A DNA stretch of 64,000 nt, from contig NZ_BCMZ01000001.1 in assembly GCF_001485535.1 (NCBI RefSeq), positions 1,054,001-1,118,000 on the forward strand, given 5' to 3'. Position numbers and translations under genes: made by a program. The notes below the pieces were generated by a model. That model was not told the origin of the DNA, did not search any database, and was given only the letters and a program-made list of their open reading frames with translations. This DNA is from Halobacterium sp. CBA1132 (lineage in GTDB: Archaea > Halobacteriota > Halobacteria > Halobacteriales > Halobacteriaceae). Shown piece after piece: positions 1 to 7,833 of this stretch. Numbering within the stretch: the stretch's first letter is position 1; every line of letters begins with the position of its first letter.

Positions 1-1155
1 ATGGGTCGCCCGTCCAGAACCAGACTTGAGCCGGTTCTGGATATATCTGTGTGCGATATTGCGTGCCGCGTTGTAGTCGCTATGTAGCTCTTTACCGCAC
101 TTCTGGCAGGTGAAGTTGTCCCCGTCGCGGTTTTCCTCATGCGTGAATCCACACTCAGCGTGACTACACCGCTGACTGGTGTATGCCGGATGGACTGACT
201 TGACGGCGATTCCCTCAGCACGGGCTTTGTACTCGGTTTGGCGTTTCAACTCGCGGAACGCCCACTGCTGGAATTTCGAGGCATTAGAGATCCGTTCACG
301 TATCTGTTCCAAGTCCTCGAACACGATTACCGAACAGCCCTGTGAAGCGGCTTCTTTGACCAACTGTTTCGACGCTCGATGCAGAAAGTTCTCGGACCAG
401 TTGGCAAAGGTATCACCAATAGACTGGATTGTGAGGTGGGCGCTTCGCGTCCCTTGCTGTTGTAGCCGAGCGCGGCGACGTTCGTACTCGCGGCGCTTGT
501 GATTCAGTCGGTCAGCGTTGCCGATGAACGCCCCTGTACTAGTGACGGCGAGATACCCGTCTACGTTCCGGTCGACGCCAAGAACTGTTCGGCTCTTGGC
601 TTTTCCCGACGATTCGTCGCGTTCCTGTTTGACAGAAACGTGAAGATAGTACGTATCAGTCTGGTGGTCGTAGCGGAGTTTCGCGCCCTGTTTGGTCCAC
701 TCGTCGCTTTCAATATATTCGGCTTGCGGGGAGTTGTCCGGGTAGACGTACTCGGCATGGACACGACCGTCGCCATATGCGGCCAGTGAACAGTAGCCCT
801 CAAAGTAGCTGATAGCATTAGTGTTGTAGACAGTCGTGTTTGAGGTGAACACCGGTTTTGAGGTTCTTTTTCCCTCTTTCAGTTTGTCTACACACCCAGT
901 TAGCGCGGCGGCGGCATGGTTGACAGCGGCCACAGTCAAATCGGAGTGTAGCCCAGTATCTTCCCGTATGTCATCGTAGACGAGCGGCTGAAGCCGAGAG
1001 CGCGAAGCTATCACGTACCCGTCGTCGTCACCCTTCCATCCCCGGTTGGCAAATTGCTGCGCGGCGTCCCGAAACGTGTTCATGGTTCGTTTCAGGTCGT
1101 CGCGGCGCTCGTCGGGAACGGTGAGTTTGACGACAGCGGTACGCTGAATCTCCAT
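1..1155 (-). CDS. tnpB: TnpB (IS1341-type RNA-guided nuclease), partial
   Basis: The ORF starts at ATG 1155-1153, is in frame with an upstream stop two codons before, and reads 385 codons to the window edge, so its C-terminus is missing. It shows the OrfB_IS605 plan: an N-terminal domain, then a RuvC-like nuclease with D195 (GVDRNVDGYLAV), E280 (VIVFEDL) and D360 (HSDYNAARN), and a zinc ribbon with Cys330, Cys335, Cys350 and Cys353. The first Cys pair is spaced by four residues rather than the usual two. All catalytic residues are present, so it looks active. No TnpA is visible. TnpB proteins use an RNA from the element's right end to cut DNA; that end lies outside the window. The second TnpB at 50670-51887 is clearly divergent. 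Confidence 0.93.
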   Translation of the reverse strand, partial: MEIQRTAVVKLTVPDERRDDLKRTMNTFRDAAQQFANRGWKGDDDGYVIASRSRLQPLVYDDIREDTGLHSDLTVAAVNHAAAALTGCVDKLKEGKRTSKPVFTSNTTVYNTNAISYFEGYCSLAAYGDGRVHAEYVYPDNSPQAEYIESDEWTKQGAKLRYDHQTDTYYLHVSVKQERDESSGKAKSRTVLGVDRNVDGYLAVTSTGAFIGNADRLNHKRREYERRRARLQQQGTRSAHLTIQSIGDTFANWSENFLHRASKQLVKEAASQGCSVIVFEDLEQIRERISNASKFQQWAFRELKRQTEYKARAEGIAVKSVHPAYTSQRCSHAECGFTHEENRDGDNFTCQKCGKELHSDYNAARNIAHRYIQNRLKSGSGRATH

Positions 1156-1160
1156 CTACA

Positions 1161-1174
1161 TGCCACAAGTGGCA
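1161..1174. repeat. Perfect palindrome upstream of tnpB
   Basis: TGCCACAAGTGGCA is a perfect 14-bp inverted repeat 5 bp before the tnpB start. It could be a subterminal hairpin of the IS200/IS605-type left end, or an operator for the promoter. Function is inferred from position only. Confidence 0.5.
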
Positions 1175-1342
1175 CTAACTATACATAATATTCGGGGTGT
1201 TGGACGGGCAGTGACGTGACAGATGGGCACGGGAGCTTACGCGATTCCTGCCCGCCGTGAACAGCGAGACTCTCTCGCTGAATCAGGTGGTCGCGCACCG
1301 CGAGCGATAACTACTTTCCCACCAGAGAACCGAGACGGGGAC

Positions 1343-2440
1343 ATGTTCCCGCGGCTGGAGTACCTCGAGTGGATTTCCGGACGACCCGAGGTCGCGCTCT
1401 ACGACCTCGCGTCCAGCGACCTGCGCGGCGACCGCGGCCACGAACCCGAGGCCGTTCCGGCGCCCCTAGAGAACCTCGACGACCCGCCGAGGGGCGCGAC
1501 GCTGGAGACCCAGATTGCCGGCGAGTACGGCGTCGAACCCGAGCAAGTGCTGGTGACGGCGGGCGCGACGATGGCGAATGTCGTCGCCGCTGCGACCGCG
1601 CTCGACGGCGGCGCCGACGAGGATGCCGAGGAGAACCAGCGCGTGCTCGTCGAGAAACCGGGCTACGAGCCGCTCGTGAAGACGCCCGCGGCGTTCGGCG
1701 CGGAGATCGACCGCTTCCTGCGCGGCGACGTCTACCGCCTCGACGTCGAACGCGCCGCGAACGCGCTCACGGAGCGGACCGACCTCGTCACGGTGACGAA
1801 CCGCCACAACCCCAGCGGCTCGCTGGCCGAACGCGAGACGCTCGCGGACCTCGCGGGCGTCGCCGGCGAGTCGGACGCGCGCCTGCTCGTCGACGAAGTG
1901 TACGCGCCGTACGTCACCGAACCCCGGGACGCACCGTTCGGCGGGCCGACCGCGGCCGGACTCGACGACACCGTCGTCACGAGTTCGCTGACGAAGTTCT
2001 TCGGGCTCGACGACCTCCGCATCGGCTGGCTGGTCGCGGACCGCGAGTTCGTCGACCACGCGCGCTCGGTCGCCTACCACTTCCACGGCGTCGCGGACAC
2101 GAGCCGCGCGCTCGGCCGACGCGCGCTCCACAACCTCGACCACCTCGCGGAGCGCTCCCGGACGCTGCTCGCGGAGAACACCGAACTGTTCGAGGCGTTC
2201 CTCGCCGAGCGCGACGACGTTGAGGGATTCCTCGCCGAGGGCGCGACGTTCGCGTTCCTCGAACCCGAGCACGTCGCCGCCGACAAACTCGTTGCCGCCG
2301 CGTGGGACGAGGGCCTGCTAATCGTCCCCGGCCGGTTCTTCGACGCGGACGAACGCGTTCGCGTGAGCCTCGGACGCAACCCCAGCGAGGTCGCGCCCGC
2401 CCTCGACGCGCTCGGTGCAGTCCTCGACCGATTCCAGTAG
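1343..2440 (+). CDS. PLP-dependent aminotransferase (class I/II)
   Basis: A 365-residue fold-type I PLP enzyme. Motifs in order: NRHNPSG (substrate/PLP binding, about residue 153), LLVDEVYAPY with the PLP-contacting Asp184, and SSLTKFFGLDDLRIGW with the Schiff-base Lys218. The ORF is open from 1223, but the first 40 codons look unlike protein and the conserved-looking start is MFPRLEYLEW at 1343, so I chose that. Haloarchaea carry this aminotransferase of unassigned substrate widely. Substrate cannot be read from sequence. The next gene follows after about 60 bp. Confidence 0.88.
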   Translation: MFPRLEYLEWISGRPEVALYDLASSDLRGDRGHEPEAVPAPLENLDDPPRGATLETQIAGEYGVEPEQVLVTAGATMANVVAAATALDGGADEDAEENQRVLVEKPGYEPLVKTPAAFGAEIDRFLRGDVYRLDVERAANALTERTDLVTVTNRHNPSGSLAERETLADLAGVAGESDARLLVDEVYAPYVTEPRDAPFGGPTAAGLDDTVVTSSLTKFFGLDDLRIGWLVADREFVDHARSVAYHFHGVADTSRALGRRALHNLDHLAERSRTLLAENTELFEAFLAERDDVEGFLAEGATFAFLEPEHVAADKLVAAAWDEGLLIVPGRFFDADERVRVSLGRNPSEVAPALDALGAVLDRFQ

Positions 2441-2503
2441 CGTCGGACGCCCGTGAGACGCGAGCCTCGAACACTTATGGGGCACCGCGACAATCAACAC
2501 GAC

Positions 2504-2794
2504 ATGGACTCCGAAGCAGACGAAATCACCTCGCTCGTCGGCCGTGAGGTGTACTCGAACAACGGCGTCTTCGTCGGCGAAGTCGAGGACGTCCGCCTGA
2601 ACCTCGACGCGGAAGTGGTGAACGGCCTCGCGCTCAGCGAACTCAACCCGCAGCTGTTCGCGGACACCGAGACCGGGACGAAGGGCGTCCTCATCCCGTA
2701 CCGCTGGGTGCGCGCGGTCGGCGACGTCGTCCTCATCAACGACGTCGTCGAGCGCTACGAGAGCCCCGAAGAGGACGCCGAAGTCGCGGTCTGA
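2504..2794 (+). CDS. PRC-barrel domain protein (CdpB-like)
   Basis: A 96-residue protein made of one PRC-barrel: a short beta-rich domain starting around residue 8 (SLVGREVYSNNGVFVGEVEDV) and running to IPYRWVRAVGDVVLI. It has no membrane segment. The start at ATG 2504 removes an unlikely basic leader that remains in frame upstream. Small single PRC-barrel proteins in haloarchaea include CdpB1/CdpB2, which bind the division protein SepF; this one resembles that class, but assignment to either paralogue is inference. It stands alone between an aminotransferase and a transporter. Confidence 0.85.
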   Translation: MDSEADEITSLVGREVYSNNGVFVGEVEDVRLNLDAEVVNGLALSELNPQLFADTETGTKGVLIPYRWVRAVGDVVLINDVVERYESPEEDAEVAV

Positions 2795-2891
2795 ACGGTT
2801 CCTGCGGTCGTCGACGCTCTGTTTCTGCCGTCTCCCGTCGTGGTCCGCCCGAGTCGAACCGCGTAAGCCGTTCCGCGCGCTCGACGCGAAC

Positions 2892-3800
2892 ATGGAAGTC
2901 GTCGGTCGGTTGCTCGTGCTGCTCGTCCTGTTGCTCGTGGGGACGGGACTGCGGGTCGCCGGCGTGCTCGACGCCGCGCGCACCCAGTTGCTCAACGACG
3001 CCGCGTACTACGTCGCGCTCCCCGCGCTCGTGTTCGTGTCGACGTACGACCGCGACGTCGCGGAACTCGTCTCCCCGTCGCTGCTCGGCGGCCTGCTGTT
3101 CGTGCTGTTCGCGACCGCGGCCGTCGCGTGGCTCGTCCACCGCCACCGCCCCGAGCGACGCCGCCGCAGCGTCGCCGTCACGCAGTCCTACCACTCGAAT
3201 CTCGGCTACCTCGGACTGCCGCTGGTCGCCGCGACGTTCAACGACGACGTGACTGCTGTCGCGAGCGTCGTGCTCGGCGTCGTCTCGCTGACGCAGGTGC
3301 CGCTGACGGTGTTCGTTCTCACGACCGTCAGCGACGCCGACGCCTCGCTCGCAGAGGAAGTGGCGAAACTCGGGCGCAACCCCGTGTTGCTCGCGCTGGT
3401 CGCAGGACTAGTCGTCGGGTCCGCCGGCCTCGCGCTCCCCGGGCCTGCGGTCACGGGGCTCGACCTACTGGGGACGCTCTCGCTGCCCATCGCGTTGCTG
3501 TGCGTCGGCGCGTCGCTGGACGTCGACCTGCCGAACGTCGACGTCGGTGCGACCGCCGCCGTCACCGCGCTCAAAATCGTCGTGATGCCCGCGATAGCGT
3601 GGGCGACGTTCTCGCTGCTGTCCGTCGACGCCGCGACGTTCACGGCCGCCGTCGTAATGCTCGGTACGCCGACCGCGGTGTCGACGTACGTGTTCGCGAA
3701 CGAACTCGGTGGCGACGAAGCGTTCGCGTCCCTGAACGTCTTCGTCACGACGCTGGCGTCGGTCGGCACGCTGTTCGTCCTCATCAAAGCGGTCGGGTAA
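2892..3800 (+). CDS. AEC family transporter (auxin efflux carrier/malate permease type)
   Basis: A 302-residue integral membrane protein with roughly eight to ten hydrophobic helices, a short basic loop near residue 80 (HRHRPERRRR), and a repeated half-structure, as in the AEC/bile-acid transporter fold. Family members export or take up organic anions such as malate or auxin-like acids; the substrate here is unknown. The start gives a hydrophobic first helix directly after the Met (EVVGRLLVLLVLLLVG). It sits alone and converges on the DHH gene, with 39 bp between stops. Confidence 0.85.
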   Translation: MEVVGRLLVLLVLLLVGTGLRVAGVLDAARTQLLNDAAYYVALPALVFVSTYDRDVAELVSPSLLGGLLFVLFATAAVAWLVHRHRPERRRRSVAVTQSYHSNLGYLGLPLVAATFNDDVTAVASVVLGVVSLTQVPLTVFVLTTVSDADASLAEEVAKLGRNPVLLALVAGLVVGSAGLALPGPAVTGLDLLGTLSLPIALLCVGASLDVDLPNVDVGATAAVTALKIVVMPAIAWATFSLLSVDAATFTAAVVMLGTPTAVSTYVFANELGGDEAFASLNVFVTTLASVGTLFVLIKAVG

Positions 3801-3839
3801 CGGTCGCGAGCGCGAGCCGGAACGAGAAGGACCGCGCAG

Positions 3840-5270
3840 TTAGCTGCCGTTCGAGCCGCTGGAGCTCTCGGACTCGACGCCCATCGCGTCGAAGAGCTTC
3901 TGCGTGACCGCTTCCTCGGTCAGCGACAGCAGCGTCTCCCGGTTCTCCTCGGTGGCCTCGATACCCGTGAAGATGCCCAGCGGGATTTCCGCGGATGCTT
4001 GTGTGGAGTGGCCGGCGGCCTCGCCGATGTTCTCGAAGGCGTCGCTGAGTACGCGCCCGATGTTCAGGCGAATGTCCTTCGAGCGCGCAGCGAGATAGAT
4101 GGTGTCCTCGACGATGCCGAAGACGGCGGTCGTCGTGATGCCTTCCAGATTCAGCAACTGGGAGGCCGCCTGCGAGAGCGCGTCTCGGTCGCTGATGAAC
4201 CCCGCGTTCGAGACGAGGTGGCTGCCCTGCACCTCGCGGTTCGCGATGGCCTCCGCGAGCACGTCCAGCGTCTCCGGACTCATGTTCGGGGACTCCACCT
4301 GTTCGAGGGTGTCGTGGTCCGCGAACGGGTAGAGGTACGCCGCCGCGGTGAGGTCCGCGGGCGTCGTGTCGCGGCGGAAGTCCAGCGTCTCCGCGCGAAT
4401 CCCGTACAGCAGCGCGGTCGCGACCTCCTGGCTCACGGAGAGGTCGAACTCCTGGATGTACTTCGTGAGAATCGTCGACGTCGCGGAGACGTTCGGGCGC
4501 ACGTCCGCGAACTCCGCGTCGAAGGAGTCGTCGACCTCGTAGTGGTCCAAGAAGATGTCGACCTCGCGGTCCAGCGACACCTCGCCCGCCTTCGCCGGGT
4601 CGACTAGCGCGACCGTGTCGTAGTCGTCGATGTCGACGTCGGCGTACGGCGTCAACTCGATGTCGAGGAGGTTGACGAACGCGCGGTTCTCCTGGTGGCC
4701 GATGTCCCCGAAGTAGAGGATGTCCGCCGCCACCCCGAGGTGTTCGGCGATGGCGTTCAACGCCGCCGCCGCCGCGATAGAGTCCGGGTCGGGGTTGTCG
4801 TGCGTGACGATGGCCAGCCGGCCCTCCGTGCCCTCGATGACGTCCGCGAGCTGGCGGGCCTTGTACTCCAGTTCCCCCGATTCGAGCGCGCGCAGCGCCG
4901 CGTCCGCGATGACTGACGACGGATTGATGACGACGTCCGCGCCCAGCTCGGTGAGCTCGTCGCTCGTCACGGGGTCGCTGGCGCGCACGACGACGAACTG
5001 CTCGTCGTTGCGCTCGCGGATGTTCGCGACGGCGGCCTCGTTGGCCTCCACGTCCGACGCCATGATGAGAACCACGTCGCGGTCCGCGACCAGTCCCGCG
5101 ACCTCCTCGTCGCGGATGTCCGCGACCTGCGCGTTCAAGTCCTGGTCGCGCAGCGCCTCCACGCGGGCCTCGTCGCGGTCCACGATGAGGACGTCCTTGC
5201 CTCGTTCGACCAACTCCTCGGCGACGGCGTGGCCGACGCTCCCGCACCCGAGAATAGCGTACGTAGACAT
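3840..5270 (-). CDS. TrkA-N / DHH-DHHA1 phosphoesterase fusion
   Basis: A 476-residue soluble protein. The N-terminus is a TrkA-N/RCK Rossmann domain (GCGSVGHAVAEEL at residues 7-19, acidic VDRDE ending strand 2). From about residue 150 there is a DHH phosphoesterase domain (THDNPDPDSIAAA, then LVDPAK and the metal-site FLDHYEVDDSF), and DHHA1 near the C-terminus. Related DHH enzymes cleave short oligoribonucleotides or cyclic di-AMP. A nucleotide- or ion-sensing domain joined to the hydrolase suggests control of signalling nucleotides linked to K+ balance; that is inference. I chose ATG 5270 (MSTYAILGCG) over an upstream Met at 5306, because family members begin right at the Rossmann strand. 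Confidence 0.85.
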   Translation of the reverse strand: MSTYAILGCGSVGHAVAEELVERGKDVLIVDRDEARVEALRDQDLNAQVADIRDEEVAGLVADRDVVLIMASDVEANEAAVANIRERNDEQFVVVRASDPVTSDELTELGADVVINPSSVIADAALRALESGELEYKARQLADVIEGTEGRLAIVTHDNPDPDSIAAAAALNAIAEHLGVAADILYFGDIGHQENRAFVNLLDIELTPYADVDIDDYDTVALVDPAKAGEVSLDREVDIFLDHYEVDDSFDAEFADVRPNVSATSTILTKYIQEFDLSVSQEVATALLYGIRAETLDFRRDTTPADLTAAAYLYPFADHDTLEQVESPNMSPETLDVLAEAIANREVQGSHLVSNAGFISDRDALSQAASQLLNLEGITTTAVFGIVEDTIYLAARSKDIRLNIGRVLSDAFENIGEAAGHSTQASAEIPLGIFTGIEATEENRETLLSLTEEAVTQKLFDAMGVESESSSGSNGS

Positions 5271-5515
5271 CGAGGAGATGGTTGCCCGGCTGCTCATGAT
5301 GTCCACGGATAACGCAGGCCGTCACTTAATCCTCCCGACCTGCCGCCGAGCGAGCGCGCAATCCGGCAAACGAGTGCCTCACCAGCGCGTTCTCGCACGC
5401 CCGAAGTCCGAGTCGAGGGTCTTGACGCCGGCGCCCGAATTCGGATGCCCTCGCGGGGACTGTCATCTCGAATCAGAACGTATTTGAGTCACAGCATCGA
5501 ACGATGGAATGCGTT

Positions 5516-5589
5516 GGGCCGGTAGCTCAGTTTGGCAGAGCGACGGACTCTTAATCCGTCGGTCGCGTGTTCAAATCGCGCCCGGCCCG
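5516..5589 (+). tRNA. tRNA-Lys (anticodon CTT)
   Basis: A 74-nt cloverleaf: acceptor GGGCCGG/CCGGCCC, D-arm GCTC/GAGC, anticodon stem ACGGA/TCCGT with loop CTCTTAA (anticodon CTT), T-arm GCGTG/CGCGC (one G-T pair) with loop TTCAAAT, discriminator G. No intron. CCA is not encoded. Its 3' half is copied 114 bp downstream. Confidence 0.97.
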
Positions 5590-5703
5590 CTTCTGCGACG
5601 AACGAACGTGAGGAGCGAAGCGGGTAGCGATTTGAACCCTATCAGACGCAGCGCGAACGAAGTGAGCGACCGTCTGATTCCGGTTCAATATCGCGCCCGG
5701 CCC
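5590..5703 (+). repeat. tRNA-Lys-derived downstream module (inverted T-arm plus tail copy)
   Basis: Starting directly after the tRNA with CTTCTGCGA, this segment holds an inverted copy of the T-arm (GCGATTTGAACC, 5628-5639), an inverted repeat ATCAGACG/CGTCTGAT (5641-5648 and 5671-5678), and then a direct copy of the tRNA T-loop and acceptor 3' strand (GTTCAATATCGCGCCCGGCC from 5683). The whole can fold as one long hairpin. It could be an attachment-site scar of an integrated element or a tRNA-linked repeat. No gene is seen in it. Confidence 0.75.
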
Positions 5704-5957
5704 CTACTCTAATTATCCCTTTCCAGGGTTCTCTGACACTAACAGCGGCATCTGGGTGTGGTCAGCGTGACGCTCGAACAGCTGACTTACCCCGGTCAGC
5801 CCGTCGTCCAACTCCGCCTCACGCAGTGCCCGAGCACGACGACTCGGGATAGCTGAGCGAGGAGCGCTCTGGACAGGTCTGGTCGCTTTGGAGTGATTCG
5901 TCGGATACTGGGAAAAGACTATACTAACTAAATGGTTAGTTACCATTGGAAACAGCT
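5704..5957. other. Intergenic stretch with SDR promoter and possible gene remnant
   Basis: No intact gene is convincing here. The minus strand has an open frame (5713-5946) whose distal part has haloarchaeal codon use, but whose first part does not. It may be the 3' end of a lost gene, for instance from an element once inserted at the tRNA. The right end is A+T rich and carries the SDR promoter and operator-like repeat. Confidence 0.4.
5923..5940. promoter_or_regulatory. Operator-like inverted repeat before SDR gene
   Basis: ACTAAC-N6-GTTAGT lies 17 bp before the SDR start codon. The same half-sites, spaced by 2 bp, form the palindrome at 8662-8677. A TetR gene lies between them. Binding by that TetR is inferred. 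Confidence 0.55.
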
Positions 5958-6731
5958 ATGAACGGACTAGCAGACAAGACTGCGGTCGTGACAGGAGCCG
6001 GCTCGGGAATCGGACGCGCCTCCGCGCAGCGATTCGCCGAGGAGGGGGCAAATGTGGTCGTCGCGGACATCGACGAGGAGAACGGGCAGGAGACCGTCGA
6101 TTTGATCGAGGACGCCGGTGGCGAGGCGACCTTCGTCGATGTCGACGTGTCCGATGTCGAGTCGGTCGAGCGAATGGTGGATGTCACGGTAGACACGTAC
6201 GGTGGACTGGACTTCGCGCACAACAACGCGGGCATTCTCACGGGGTTCGCGGAGACCACGGACATCGAGGAGGACCAGTGGGACCGACTCGTGGACATCA
6301 ACCTGAAGGGGGTCTGGGCGTGCATGAAGGCCGAAATTCCCGTGATGGAAGAACAGGGTGGCGGCGCAATCGTGAACACGGCGTCAGAGTCGGGTCTCGT
6401 CGGAATGGGCGGGCTGTCCAGTTACTCGGCGAGCAAACACGGCGTCGTCGGGCTCACCAAATCGGTCGCCCTCGAGTACGCGTCGAGAGGAATCCGAATC
6501 AACGCGATAGCGCCCGGGCCGACGAAGACGAACATCCAAGCGAACTCCCCAGACACGGACGTCGACCCGCGGTCGCTTCCGTTCGACACGTCCGCGATGA
6601 CCGACGTCCCGATGGAGCGCGTCGCGGAACCGGCGGAGATGGCTGGCGCGACCGTGTTCCTCTGCTCTGACGACGCGTCGTACATCACTGGCCACACCCT
6701 CCCGGTAGACGGCGGACAGGCCGCAAACTAA
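5958..6731 (+). CDS. SDR family NAD-dependent dehydrogenase
   Basis: A 257-residue classical short-chain dehydrogenase/reductase, standard length. The coenzyme motif TGAGSGIG is at residues 12-19, Asp37 after strand 2 (VVADIDE) favours NAD over NADP, NNAG is at 89-92, and the catalytic set is Ser142-Tyr156-Lys160 (YSASK). The ATG at 5958 is preferred over an in-frame TTG at 5946. Substrate is unknown; probably an alcohol or keto compound. An inverted repeat shared with other genes of the cluster suggests control by the TetR regulator at 7834-8424. Confidence 0.92.
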   Translation: MNGLADKTAVVTGAGSGIGRASAQRFAEEGANVVVADIDEENGQETVDLIEDAGGEATFVDVDVSDVESVERMVDVTVDTYGGLDFAHNNAGILTGFAETTDIEEDQWDRLVDINLKGVWACMKAEIPVMEEQGGGAIVNTASESGLVGMGGLSSYSASKHGVVGLTKSVALEYASRGIRINAIAPGPTKTNIQANSPDTDVDPRSLPFDTSAMTDVPMERVAEPAEMAGATVFLCSDDASYITGHTLPVDGGQAAN

Positions 6732-6751
6732 GCGACGCCGCTGAATCCCAT

Positions 6752-7546
6752 TTACGCCGCGTCTGTGTTTTCGCCGGGGGCGAGCGAGAACAGTCCGGAG
6801 AGGTCGATAGATGCAGCGTCCCTGTGGGCGTCGACTGCTTCACGTCGCTGTGTTTCTGCGTACGCTCGGAGTTCGGTCTCGTCTATCTCGGGCAGGACAA
6901 CCACGGCTTCTCCCGGGTCCGATTCGAGGAGCCTGTGGATACCGTGTGACGTGGCTACCGCGCGTCCCGCTGTTGCGAGCTTACTTCGAGACGCCTGTGT
7001 ATCCCCGGCTACGGACGCTCCGAGGCGCGTCGCGGCCGCTCCGAGACTTCCCATCGTCTGGTCGAGGACCGGCACCTGCTCCTGGTTCGCTGACGTCGCA
7101 GTCGGATACGTTCCGAAGAAGGCGTCCGTAATCGACTCGAAGGCGGTCGCGAGAATCTCGACACCGTCTTCGAGTGCGGGGTACGGTGAAGCGGTCAGTG
7201 CGGTGAACGCTGACGTGGACAGGTAGTCCCCCGCTAAGAGCGCCCTCCCGGGGTCCGTCGTGAGCGAGTGGGGGTGGTCGTCGGTGAGCTGGATGAGTAA
7301 TCGACTTCGAATGCGCGTGTATCCGCGAAGCAGTTCGATTGCGGCGGCACAAGAGAGGAGCGAGTCGTCGCTCGGCGAGTCCGACACTGCCGCGTAGGTG
7401 GCTCCGACCAACTGTCCGTACCACCTGTCTTCGGGCGCTTCGATGGCTTCTCGCGCGACACGCAGCCCCTGATTCTCCGTGCCATCTAGTACGCGTTCCA
7501 GTTCAGCGTCGATGTCCGCTCGGTCGAGGGGGAGTGGGTCGGTCAT
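6752..7546 (-). CDS. Isoprenyl-synthase-like protein (DUF7114-like), catalytic motifs absent
   Basis: A 264-residue helical, acidic protein. The middle (AAAIELLRGYTRIRSRLLI and GRALLAGDYLSTSAF) resembles the all-helical polyprenyl synthetase fold, where GDYL is a typical short motif, but the DDxxD metal-binding motifs are missing, so it probably does not make prenyl chains. Haloarchaea have such degenerate relatives of unknown role. ATG 7555 is an equally possible start, three codons longer. It converges on the SDR gene (20 bp between stops) and is divergent from tetR, sharing an intergenic region with an operator-like repeat. Confidence 0.7.
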   Translation of the reverse strand: MTDPLPLDRADIDAELERVLDGTENQGLRVAREAIEAPEDRWYGQLVGATYAAVSDSPSDDSLLSCAAAIELLRGYTRIRSRLLIQLTDDHPHSLTTDPGRALLAGDYLSTSAFTALTASPYPALEDGVEILATAFESITDAFFGTYPTATSANQEQVPVLDQTMGSLGAAATRLGASVAGDTQASRSKLATAGRAVATSHGIHRLLESDPGEAVVVLPEIDETELRAYAETQRREAVDAHRDAASIDLSGLFSLAPGENTDAA

Positions 7547-7687
7547 GCGCGTCATCAGGAAGACAGAACGGCTTGCGGTCGCGCCCGAATTCTCACATTG
7601 GGGCAGCGTAGCAACAGCCCGTTTGCTGCACTGGGCTGGTCCGTCGGAGCTTCCGGGAGGCGGGGACTTCGCATATACAGCATCTAC

Positions 7688-7701
7688 TGACTAATCAGTC
7701 A
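7688..7701. promoter_or_regulatory. Operator-like inverted repeat in DUF7114/tetR intergenic region
   Basis: TGACT-AATC-AGTCA, or read two bases to the left, ACTGA-CTAA-TCAGT. The 14-mer at 7686-7699 matches the 14-bp core of the 8662-8677 palindrome at 11 of 14 positions. Its position suits autoregulation of tetR and control of the divergent gene. Confidence 0.5.
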
Positions 7702-7833
7702 AAAACTTTGTGTAGCGCTATATTCACACACAAGTCGCTCTTCAGGTCCTCTTCAGCCCCATCCTGGCTGTCATAATCGTAGGTATTCGCCTGTTCACAA
7801 TCGTTATCCACCTGTGGTCGGAAGTGATACGTA

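Noticed and set aside
1369-2474. Long open frames overlapping the PLP aminotransferase (both strands, up to 284 codons)
   Set aside because: They are Arg/Pro/Ala-rich frames that arise from G+C-rich codons; no domain and wrong charge for a halophile.
3784-5325. 513-codon frame on the same strand as the DHH gene
   Set aside because: Arg/Gly-rich shadow of the real gene; no motifs, extremely basic.
5590-5703. Simple attL/attR of a recent provirus at tRNA-Lys
   Set aside because: Only about 114 bp separate the copies and no integrase is nearby; if an element was there it is gone.
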